Shown here: positions 1 through 6,811 of the stretch, piece by piece
Layout of the letters: every line of letters begins with the position of its first letter
Numbering within the stretch: position 1 is the stretch's first letter
Origin: an uncultured Lachnospiraceae bacterium
Lineage (GTDB): Bacteria; Bacillota; Clostridia; Lachnospirales; Lachnospiraceae
DNA: 13,471 bases
Assembly (NCBI GenBank): GCA_910586095.1
Contig: CAJUHQ010000096.1
Span: forward strand, 1 to 13,471
Direction of reading: 5' to 3'
The notes under the pieces: model-generated
Seen by the model: only the letters and a program-made list of their open reading frames with translations
Databases searched by the model: none
Told to the model about the DNA's origin: nothing
Position numbers and translations under genes: made by a program

Positions 1-1291
1 GTCGAATACTATCTCACCAAACCTATTGATGAAGATGAACTTCTCGATTCGATTCATACTATAAAAAAGGCTCTTGAACAAGAACAACAACGCTCCAACC
101 ATATTGCACTCTACCGTGAGAAGGCCAAAAATGTGATTCTTCATGAACTAGTGACAGGTACATGGAAAACAGCTAACCGCACTACTTTGTCCTCCTGCGA
201 TTTTCAGAATATGGAACTTACAGCCGATATTTATCAAGTCATTATCTATGAAAAGTTTAGGCTGTATTCTGACGAAAAGCAAGATAGTTTTGCTAGTCTA
301 CTAAATATTACCAACAGTGGCAATCATTCTTTCGAACATTTTGAGCAGGACAATAAAGAAGTCATCCTGTTAAAAGGCTCTTTTGCCCTCAGGCGCTTTG
401 AGGATTTCCTCAATCGCTGTGAACGAATCACCCCCCCCGAAAAGAGCTTTTAACGAATATGCATTTTTGACATATGGCCATCCTGTCAAAAAACTTGAAG
501 AACTCTACCTTTCTTACGAGGAAGCCGCTGCATTAATCAAGCGACGTTTCTTTTGCATACAGGGCCAATATACACTTGGTTACCAGGATCTTCCCACAAT
601 CACTTTACACAACAATCCTATCGGTAATGACAAACTACATGAATACTGTGATACGCTCGTCAACTATTTGCAGGCAAACAATCGCAGCAAAGTCGCATCC
701 ACGCTGTTTTTGTTGGAAGAATATCTGTACAATACAGACAGTTCTATCGATTCAGTAAAACTGTTTTTGACAGATCTGTTGCTACAGCTTAAGGAAAATA
801 TCAACAAACTCTACAATAGTTCGCGAATTTCCTTTCCATCAAACTCTGCTATTATCAATTATATTAGTAATTGTCGCTATTTGTACGAGATTATTCGATA
901 TATCTCAGAGCAAGTAAAAATCGTAATGGACGCAAACAACAGCTTGTCACGCGACTCTATTCTAAGTGATATTCTTTATTATATTGACAACAATTATCAA
1001 AATAATATTAAATTAGAAACAATTGCTCCACTTTTTGGTTATAACAGTGCCTATTTAGGTAAACTTTTCACCAAGGCAATCGGCGAAAACTTTAACTCCT
1101 ATGTGGATCATAGGCGTATAGAACACTCCAAAAAGCTTCTAGAGCAACCAAACCTCAAGGTATATGAAGTATCTGAAAAAGTTGGATACAAAAACGTAGA
1201 CTACTTTCATAAAAAATTCAAAAAATATGTTGGTATCAGTCCCGCTGAATACCGCAAACAGTTGACCTTTGACGATAACATAACCTATTAA
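1..1291 (+). pseudogene. YesN-type AraC-family response regulator, 5'-partial and frameshifted
   Basis: Two-component output protein that would bind DNA and activate a nearby sugar transporter operon when phosphorylated by a YesM-type kinase. Frame 1 opens inside the receiver domain: visible residues 7-8 are the conserved Lys-Pro (YYLTKPIDEDEL), followed by a coiled linker. It stops at 451-453. Frame 2 carries on the same protein from about 437 to the TAA at 1289-1291, with the family linker (SYEEAAALIKRRFF) and a C-terminal AraC double helix-turn-helix (IAPLFGYNSAYLGKLF, then VSEKVGYKNVDYFHKKFKK, ending GISPAEYRKQ). Removing one C from the eight-C run at 431-438 joins the frames into 429 visible residues; about 100 N-terminal residues lie outside the window. 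As written, the frame 1 product lacks the DNA-binding domain. The in-frame TTG at 383 has no ribosome binding site, so independent expression of the C-terminal half is unlikely. A true mutation, a phase-variable switch and a sequencing error are all possible. Family assignment is firm. Confidence 0.88.
431..438 (+). repeat. C8 homopolymer at the frameshift point
   Basis: Eight consecutive C's inside the response regulator gene, in otherwise AT-rich DNA. A seven-C version restores one continuous reading frame through the AraC domain (…RITPPKRAFNEYAF…). Such tracts can change length by slipped-strand mispairing and are also error-prone in sequencing. Confidence 0.85.
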
Positions 1292-1372
1292 AAGAGCACA
1301 CACTATTTTTAAGTTACATGGTTCCTCTATTGGCGTTTATCGTTTGGCTACGTGCATAAAACATACATAAAA

Positions 1373-1400
1373 AACCAGGGCTATTTAACAGCTCCTGGTT
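1373..1400. terminator. Bidirectional intrinsic terminator between convergent genes
   Basis: Inverted repeat AACCAGG (1373-1379) / CCTGGTT (1394-1400), extended inward by GCT/AGC with one bulged base. On the - strand the hairpin is followed by a run of T's, and the TAG stop of the YesL-like gene lies in the hairpin. On the + strand it is followed by CTTTTTCTATTTC. It therefore plausibly ends both the transporter operon and the response regulator transcript coming from the left. Confidence 0.75.
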
Positions 1401-2007
1401 CTTTTTCTATTTCTTGAAAAATTCTCTTTGAAAATGCTGCAACTGTAAAAATTGCAAATGCGATGCCAAACAGCCCTCCAAAACATTGCAGTACAACATT
1501 AAAGTGAAAAACAACATACTCAATCAAAAGCAAACATACGATTAGCAATGTTCTACCAAAGTATCGCCTTGAGATTTCCATCGAATTTTGTATAGTGGCA
1601 ATAATCCCATTTTCATATCGAGCGAGGAGTGGAAATGAATATAACATTGCTGTCACATACACAAATACAGAGACAATTCCTACCACAATTAAGATAATAG
1701 AGCCTTCCTGCGAAACTCTGTTAATCTCGTAGTCTAGATAAATAGCATAGGTTGCTATAAGAAACACCCAGCCTAAGATCATTCCTTGCCAAAAATTTGC
1801 TTTGAATTCATGAACAAACGTTCTTGCTATGTAGCTCTCCTCATCATCCACCATCTTCATCGCAACACTGTAGGCTGCAACCGTAGAAGCTCCAATTGTA
1901 ATGACAGGTAATGAAAAAAGTATCCACAAGAAATTCAGTTTAACTAAATCCCAAAATTTACTGAGAAATCGATATAATCCACCGTCAACACTAAAAAAAC
2001 TGCTCAT
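1381..2007 (-). CDS. YesL-like DUF624 integral membrane protein
   Basis: A 208-residue membrane protein of the YesL/DUF624 family, which is repeatedly found beside YtcQ/YteP/YtcP-type sugar transporters and YesM/YesN regulators; its biochemical role is not established. Hydrophobic segments are visible at about residues 22-47, 75-93, 103-127, 152-170 and 173-193, giving about five membrane spans. Family-typical features are the N-terminal FFSVDGGLYRFLSKFWDLVKLN region, the short DDEESY loop and a basic NSMEISRRYFGRT segment before the fourth span. The start ATG at 2007 is chosen because AAGGAG lies 7 bases upstream; an ATG seven codons earlier lacks such a site. It is the last gene of the transporter operon, separated from the binding-protein gene by 106 bases that hold a strong hairpin. 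Family call is good, function unknown. Confidence 0.85.
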   Translation of the reverse strand: MSSFFSVDGGLYRFLSKFWDLVKLNFLWILFSLPVITIGASTVAAYSVAMKMVDDEESYIARTFVHEFKANFWQGMILGWVFLIATYAIYLDYEINRVSQEGSIILIVVGIVSVFVYVTAMLYSFPLLARYENGIIATIQNSMEISRRYFGRTLLIVCLLLIEYVVFHFNVVLQCFGGLFGIAFAIFTVAAFSKRIFQEIEKEPGAVK

Positions 2008-2026
2008 TCCAAAACTCCTTTTTATC

Positions 2027-2061
2027 AAGGGCTGTTCTGCTACAATGAAAGAACAGCCCTT
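2027..2061 (-). promoter_or_regulatory. Intercistronic 12-bp hairpin between binding protein and YesL-like gene
   Basis: Perfect 12-base inverted repeat (AAGGGCTGTTCT at 2027-2038, AGAACAGCCCTT at 2050-2061) with an 11-base loop. On the transcribed (-) strand it is followed by GATAAAAAGGAG rather than T's, so it does not look like an intrinsic terminator. It sits about 50 bases after the binding-protein stop and 6 bases before the ribosome binding site of the next gene. A likely role is stabilising the 3' end of the binding-protein mRNA and lowering downstream expression. Confidence 0.65.
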
Positions 2062-2113
2062 TGTGGTATTATTGTCTAAGATATTGTTTTATGCCGCCAT
2101 AGAATAACCTATT

Positions 2114-3934
2114 TTATTCGTACTCTGCTGCCTTTCTAAGCGATGCTTCATTTTCACACCACTCGATACACTCCTGATAACCATAGCTTTCTGCGTCTGA
2201 GCGCATCTTCTGCATAACAGAATCAAACTCTGCGTCATCCTTTGCATAAATTGCCTGCCATGAACCATTTTGGATACATGTTTTGACCTGTTCCCACCGT
2301 GTAGAAAGCTCATCAGACTTTGTGCTCTCTGCATAAGTATGTGGTTTAGATAGAGAGTATTCAAACTTTGTCATATAATCGTCATAGATATCTACGCCCA
2401 TATCCTCTCTCCACTCCTTCTCTGCCTTGTCTACATCTAATCCCAAATACTTATCCCAATATTTGAAATTAAATGTCTGATTGTCTGTGCTTCCTGGAAT
2501 AACCGTGTTTAAAGACCATGTTGTATTGTTCATCTGTGGACATCCATCATCAAACAGTCCTGTATAGGGTGCAGGCATCACTTTCTCTTCCTTAGCTCCT
2601 AATGCTTTGCACAGCAAACCAAAATCAGTCAATTCAACTTTGCCATTGTCAAGCCACTCCCAACATACATCCTCAGGACCATACTCATATGTCAACCTGC
2701 CTTCAGGGGTACACAGATAATTGATAATTGCCATACAAAGCTCTGGATATTGTGATTTTGCACCAATAGACCAGATTCGATTGCCGCCGCCCTGGCCAAG
2801 ACCATAAACTAATGTATCCTGATTGGTTGCAGCAACTGGAAGCAATTTCTTTCCTGCATTTAAATGTTCTGAAGTATTGTACTGTGTTGCACCCATCCAG
2901 TTAAAAATACAGAAAAATGCACCACCGTCTTGATAATCCTCCATACAACCATCATAACCTTGCGTCAAAGAGTCAGGATCAAGCAATCCTTCTTGATACA
3001 ACTTATTGTAGAAACGCAGACACCTCTCATAATATCCGCCTTCGCTTAGACAATCCTGAAATTCTCCTGTATCTGCATCATAAAACCCAAACTGGAACTC
3101 ATCCACGCCAAAGAAATTGGTCGCAGTCGCTTTGACAAACATAACCATATTGCCATCCCAATCTTTGAAGAGCGAAACACCATAAGCCTCCTTGCCAGAA
3201 TCGGAGGTTGGACAAACTTCCTTCATCTGCTTTAAGACATCAATATAATCCTCTAACTCGTCAATCTGCGGGCTTCCTATCTGTTTATAGAGATCATAGC
3301 GGATATCAGGATGATAACTAATTTCATCATACTGTCCTGCTGAGGAAGCTACATCATGCCCAAAACCGTATACTACACCCTCGGAAATAGATGCATTCTT
3401 TTCAAGAGCTTTTGCCATGTGAGACTTAATATAAGGACCATAATCTGACAAAATATCATCCTCATTCCAGTCGAGAAGCATACCATTGGTATATGCGCGA
3501 GTATACTCGTCACCATCAGAGCCAAAAAGTACAATATCTCCCAAGTTGCCGGACTCCATACGCGTATCAAATACGCCGTCACCATTGCTGATAATATTCA
3601 ATTTAACATTAAATTTTTCTTTTAAGATATCAGCGAACCAGCCAATTTGCTCTCCCTCATAATTAGACAACTGCGAATACACTGTAAGAGTCACTGTCTC
3701 ATCTGGAATTACATCCGAATAATCTGCCTCCTGTGCACCAGCATCCTCATTGTCTGTAGAGGCATCTGTATTTGCATTGTTTGAATTCTCTGCGGAAACT
3801 GTATCATCTACATCCGCATCATTGTCTGTGTTAGCATTTGCATTTTGTGTGGTTGTTGTAGCACCGCCGCATGCTGCCAGTGAACACACCATAGCAGACG
3901 CAAGTACAAGTGATACTACTTTTTTTAATTTCAT
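2114..3934 (-). CDS. Extracellular solute-binding lipoprotein of a CUT1 sugar ABC transporter (LplA/YtcQ type)
   Basis: Membrane-anchored substrate receptor that captures an oligosaccharide outside the cell and delivers it to the two permeases encoded upstream. The 606-residue product begins with a lipoprotein signal (MKLKKVVSLVLASAMVCSLA) with lipobox LAAC and acylated Cys22. A low-complexity spacer rich in Asn, Asp, Thr and Ala runs to about residue 75 and is likely a flexible tether. The mature domain starts near TVTLTVYSQLSNYEG and shows family landmarks such as NGMLLDWNEDD, YGFGHD, the aromatic-rich FFCIFNWMGATQYN and YLCTPEGRLTYEYGPE. Start ATG at 3934 is preceded by GGAGG at 6 bases; the longer reading frame upstream would spoil the signal peptide. 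The substrate cannot be named: neighbours include no glycosidase. A 258-base leader separates it from the permease gene, suggesting separate control or high expression by RNA processing. Confidence 0.93.
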   Translation of the reverse strand: MKLKKVVSLVLASAMVCSLAACGGATTTTQNANANTDNDADVDDTVSAENSNNANTDASTDNEDAGAQEADYSDVIPDETVTLTVYSQLSNYEGEQIGWFADILKEKFNVKLNIISNGDGVFDTRMESGNLGDIVLFGSDGDEYTRAYTNGMLLDWNEDDILSDYGPYIKSHMAKALEKNASISEGVVYGFGHDVASSAGQYDEISYHPDIRYDLYKQIGSPQIDELEDYIDVLKQMKEVCPTSDSGKEAYGVSLFKDWDGNMVMFVKATATNFFGVDEFQFGFYDADTGEFQDCLSEGGYYERCLRFYNKLYQEGLLDPDSLTQGYDGCMEDYQDGGAFFCIFNWMGATQYNTSEHLNAGKKLLPVAATNQDTLVYGLGQGGGNRIWSIGAKSQYPELCMAIINYLCTPEGRLTYEYGPEDVCWEWLDNGKVELTDFGLLCKALGAKEEKVMPAPYTGLFDDGCPQMNNTTWSLNTVIPGSTDNQTFNFKYWDKYLGLDVDKAEKEWREDMGVDIYDDYMTKFEYSLSKPHTYAESTKSDELSTRWEQVKTCIQNGSWQAIYAKDDAEFDSVMQKMRSDAESYGYQECIEWCENEASLRKAAEYE

Positions 3935-4192
3935 ACTAATCCTCCATTCTGCCAACATAATAGCGAACACCGTTCGCATTGTTGAAAAATCTTTGTCTCA
4001 ACTTAATTTTTGACTCTTACAAAATTGTGAAATCCACGTATGCATATTATGTACACATTGCCATTACACAATATTTGTAATATTCGCTTTGCTTAAGAGT
4101 AAATTGCCTCACTCTTTTTATGTGTAAAATGTTTTGTCATAACATTCAAACACCAACTTTTATTTGACTGATAACCCTATATACACATTCTT
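3935..4192 (-). promoter_or_regulatory. 258-base leader before the binding-protein gene
   Basis: Unusually long gap inside the transporter operon with no open reading frame I can support. On the transcribed strand it holds several small hairpins: AATGTT/AACATT (4128-4133 / 4141-4146), AAGAGT/ACTCTT (4095-4116 region), ATTACA/TGTAAT (4063-4068 / 4076-4081) and GCGAAC/GTTCGC (3963-3968 / 3972-3977), the last about 15 bases before the ribosome binding site. None has a proper T-run, so I do not call a terminator. A secondary promoter or an RNase processing site would explain it, but no convincing -35/-10 pair is present. Confidence 0.4.
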
Positions 4193-5161
4193 TTATCCCT
4201 TTACAGCACCTAACATAATTCCCTTCTCAAAATACCGCTGCATAAATGGATATACCATCAAGATTGGCAAAACAGTCACCATTGAAATCGTATACTTGAT
4301 TGTCTTTGCATTTAGTACATTGGCTGCCGCTGCTCCTGAAATTGTACCTGCACCCGAGTTCATCATGCTCTTTAAATTAGAGGCCGCATTTAAATAGGTA
4401 TACAATTTATGTTGCAATGTGTGCAACTGTGGCGCATCTGGCATTAATATCAAGGAATCTGTAAAGGAATTCCAGTTTCCTACTGCACCAAATATTGCTA
4501 TTGTTGCCAAAATCGGCTTACTCAGTGGCCATATAATCTTTCTAAAGATTGTCATATAAGTAGCACCATCAATCTTTGCACTCTCTTCTAGCTCTGCTGG
4601 TATAGATTCAATATACGTCTTTACCAAAATAATATTATACGGAGCTACAACCCCCGGAATAATATATGCCCAAAAACTATTGGTCAGGCCCAGCATAGAC
4701 ATATTTAAATACCACGGAATCAGACCTGCATTAAAATACATTGTAATCACAAGGCACCGATACCAAACTTTTTTGCCCCACATATCCTGCTTAGTCACTA
4801 GATATCCTACAAATGCAGATGCCATCACCATTAATACTGTACCCAATAAGGTACGTCCAATTGTGACCATCAATGCAGTACCAACATCATTGACATTGAA
4901 CATAGATGCATAGTTTTGTAGATGCATCCCGCGTGGTATAAAATTGATAGCTCCTTTTCTAACCAAATCATTATCACTGATTGTATTGATAAAGATATAG
5001 TAGAATGGAAAGATACAAAGTAATGTAAATATTAGGAAAAATGCATGGTTTACAATCTCAAATACCCAGTCACTTGCTGTCATTTTATATTGTCTTTGAT
5101 GGGTTTTCTCGTATTCTTTCTCTGCTTTTCTATCAAGTTTCTCCTGTTTTGTCATTGCCAT
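4193..5161 (-). CDS. Sugar ABC transporter permease, CUT1 family (YtcP/LplC type)
   Basis: Inner-membrane channel subunit that pairs with the permease encoded just upstream. The 322-residue product has a charged cytoplasmic N-terminus and a first span near residues 37-61 (EIVNHAFFLIFTLLCIFPFYY), followed by about five more. The EAA loop that docks the ATPase is clear at about residues 189-213 (ELEESAKIDGATYMTIFRKI, then the conserved Pro). The C-terminus, MQRYFEKGIMLGAVKG, is the classic ending of this family (FVKGVMIGAVKG). Three ATG codons lie within 12 bases. The ATG at 5161 is preferred because AAGGGGGTGA, a near-perfect match to the anti-Shine-Dalgarno sequence, then lies at normal distance; the ATG at 5167 would be too close. 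It follows the first permease gene by 14 bases. No ATPase gene is present. Confidence 0.93.
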   Translation of the reverse strand: MAMTKQEKLDRKAEKEYEKTHQRQYKMTASDWVFEIVNHAFFLIFTLLCIFPFYYIFINTISDNDLVRKGAINFIPRGMHLQNYASMFNVNDVGTALMVTIGRTLLGTVLMVMASAFVGYLVTKQDMWGKKVWYRCLVITMYFNAGLIPWYLNMSMLGLTNSFWAYIIPGVVAPYNIILVKTYIESIPAELEESAKIDGATYMTIFRKIIWPLSKPILATIAIFGAVGNWNSFTDSLILMPDAPQLHTLQHKLYTYLNAASNLKSMMNSGAGTISGAAAANVLNAKTIKYTISMVTVLPILMVYPFMQRYFEKGIMLGAVKG

Positions 5162-5175
5162 TTCCATTCACCCCC

Positions 5176-6612
5176 TTACATAATACTTTCGCCACGCACA
5201 AGTTTTGAAATCTTGTTTGCCCCAAAGAGAAGCGCTACGCTAACGATAGACTTAAACATTCCTACTACTGTTGCCAAAGGCACTTTGCCGCCGTTAATAC
5301 CTAGTTTGTATACATAGAGGTCTAACACCGTAATGGTATCCGTATTGTAAGGTGTCTCAAAAACTAGATACTGATCCATACCATTACTCAAAATACCAGC
5401 GATCGCCATAATTAACAGTACCATAAAGGTTGGAATAAGACTGGGAACTGTAATATTCCACATTTTCTGGAATCGTCCTGCACCGTCAATAGAAGCTGCC
5501 TCATAGAGTTGTTGGTCAATACCTGAGATTGCTGCTATGTAAATAATTGCATTCCATCCCAATCCTTTCCACATGCCCCACGCAAGCATTTTAATCCACA
5601 TATGAGAACTATCCATCAAGAAATTTGTACCTGTTTCAATTACTCCTGCATTAATCAACAAAGAACTTACAAAACCATCTGTTGAGAAAATTGCAAATGC
5701 CACTGCATAGACAAGTACCCAGCTGATAAAGTTTGGAATCGTTGTAAATGTCTGTACAAATCTCCGAAACTTCATGTTCTTAATCTCGCACAACAAAATG
5801 GCAAATGCCATAGAACACCAGCTTGTCGCAAGTCCTAATCCACTCATTGCAAGTGTATTTCGCAGTACACGCACTAGGTCTGCGCGTGTCGCTTCATTTT
5901 GGAATAGAAATACAAACCATTTTAGGCCCACAAAATTGTCACGTGAGAGTGTATCCCCCGATTTGTAATCAAAAAATGCATATCTCCATCCAAGCAAAGG
6001 CAAATATGCAAATACAATGCACAATGCAAGAAACGGCAAAAGCAACAAAAAGAGTTGATACTTTGTTTCAATGTAGCATTTCTCATTCTTCTTAACTTTC
6101 GGCAAACAAAAGAAGATTATGATAGACAATGCTACTATGGCAATACATAGCACAATATAAAACATTAGATTTTTTGGGTCCATTGGAACAATTCTATCTG
6201 GTTTTGGTGTGCCTTTGATATCTGTTGCCGCCCAATTAATCATCATACAGCCAGCAAATGCCAAAACCGCACCAAGAACAGATGGTATGATACCAAGTTT
6301 TTTTAGTTTGTTTGTGCCAAGCGACATACATCCGCCCGCTCCCGCAGCAGCAAACCCAAGAATAATACACAGACATCCACCAAATACCATCTGAAGTGTT
6401 AAAGTCCCTACCCAACCTCTGTTGAATGCCCTGGCAAAATTCTGCGTCAGTGTTCCATACGAAGTACCGCAAGTAAATACAGAAGCGGTTTTAGGAATCA
6501 GATCACTGATTCTTGCAGGATTCAGTGCGGGGATAAACAGCAATACAAATGCCACTAGATACAAAACACGTAGCACGATATACAGTTTATCTGCAATCTT
6601 TTCCTTGTTCAT
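5176..6612 (-). CDS. Sugar ABC transporter permease (YteP/LplB type) with N-terminal four-span extension
   Basis: First gene of the transporter operon and the other half of the membrane channel. Residues from about 180 to 478 are a standard CUT1 permease: first core span LFLLLLPFLALCIVFAYLPL, the WRYAFFDYK segment, and an EAA loop at about 368-392 (QLYEAASIDGAGRFQKMW, then TVPSL). The first 175 or so residues are extra. They contain hydrophobic stretches at about 12-30, 72-93, 104-124 and 149-170 with a short extracellular-looking loop containing Cys48, and I do not recognise them as a named domain. Typical family members are about 300 residues, so this one is much longer. The ATG at 6612 follows AAGGAAGG and GGAAG motifs; an ATG 11 codons upstream lacks a better site. 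Expression presumably starts from the promoter near 6690 and may need the YesN-type regulator. Confidence 0.9.
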   Translation of the reverse strand: MNKEKIADKLYIVLRVLYLVAFVLLFIPALNPARISDLIPKTASVFTCGTSYGTLTQNFARAFNRGWVGTLTLQMVFGGCLCIILGFAAAGAGGCMSLGTNKLKKLGIIPSVLGAVLAFAGCMMINWAATDIKGTPKPDRIVPMDPKNLMFYIVLCIAIVALSIIIFFCLPKVKKNEKCYIETKYQLFLLLLPFLALCIVFAYLPLLGWRYAFFDYKSGDTLSRDNFVGLKWFVFLFQNEATRADLVRVLRNTLAMSGLGLATSWCSMAFAILLCEIKNMKFRRFVQTFTTIPNFISWVLVYAVAFAIFSTDGFVSSLLINAGVIETGTNFLMDSSHMWIKMLAWGMWKGLGWNAIIYIAAISGIDQQLYEAASIDGAGRFQKMWNITVPSLIPTFMVLLIMAIAGILSNGMDQYLVFETPYNTDTITVLDLYVYKLGINGGKVPLATVVGMFKSIVSVALLFGANKISKLVRGESIM

Positions 6613-6689
6613 TTCTCTACTTCCTTCCTTAATGATAGTTTTCACAACCTTTTTATTAGGAATAAATCCCTGTGATTTGTGATAATTCT

Positions 6690-6718
6690 ATTATATAAGT
6701 GAAAGTTTTATAAAAATA
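6690..6718 (-). promoter_or_regulatory. Candidate promoter of the sugar transporter operon
   Basis: On the - strand a perfect TATAAT (complement of 6690-6695) lies about 78 bases before the first permease start. The region 17 bases further upstream (TATTTT) is a poor -35 match. A good -10 with a weak -35 is what an activator-dependent promoter often looks like. CTGTAT occurs twice, 23 bases apart, at 6716-6721 and 6739-6744, a possible activator site. Confidence 0.45.
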
Positions 6719-6764
6719 CAGAAAAAATTATCTACTATATACAGCACTTTTTTTATTAACATAG

Positions 6765-6795
6765 AAAAATCCACATAATTCATATGTGGATTTTT
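6765..6795 (-). terminator. Strong intrinsic terminator after the sensor kinase gene
   Basis: Perfect 13-base inverted repeat (6765-6777 and 6783-6795, core ATCCACATA/TATGTGGAT) with a 5-base loop and A/T-runs on both flanks, 17 bases after the kinase stop. On the - strand it ends in TTTTT. It separates the regulatory transcript from the transporter operon promoter. Confidence 0.88.
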
Positions 6796-6811
6796 ACAAA
6801 ATAACTACTAT

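Noticed and set aside
383..451. Independent start for the AraC half of the response regulator at the TTG at 383
   Set aside because: There is no ribosome binding site, and the first residues from this start are out of frame with the family sequence; real homology in this frame begins at the C-run.
2029..2113. Start of the YesL-like gene at the upstream ATG (2028)
   Set aside because: That ATG lies inside the intercistronic hairpin; the ATG at 2007 has a proper AAGGAG 7 bases upstream.
4095..4116. Terminator after the second permease gene (AAGAGT/ACTCTT hairpin)
   Set aside because: Short stem, 10-base loop and no T-run on the transcribed strand.
4123..4139. Possible catabolite-repression (cre-like) dyad TGTAAAATG-TTTTGTCA
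   Set aside because: It has AAAA/TTTT symmetry but lacks the central CG required by the cre consensus; such dyads arise easily in AT-rich DNA. The TGAAAACTATCA stretch near 6640 also fails.
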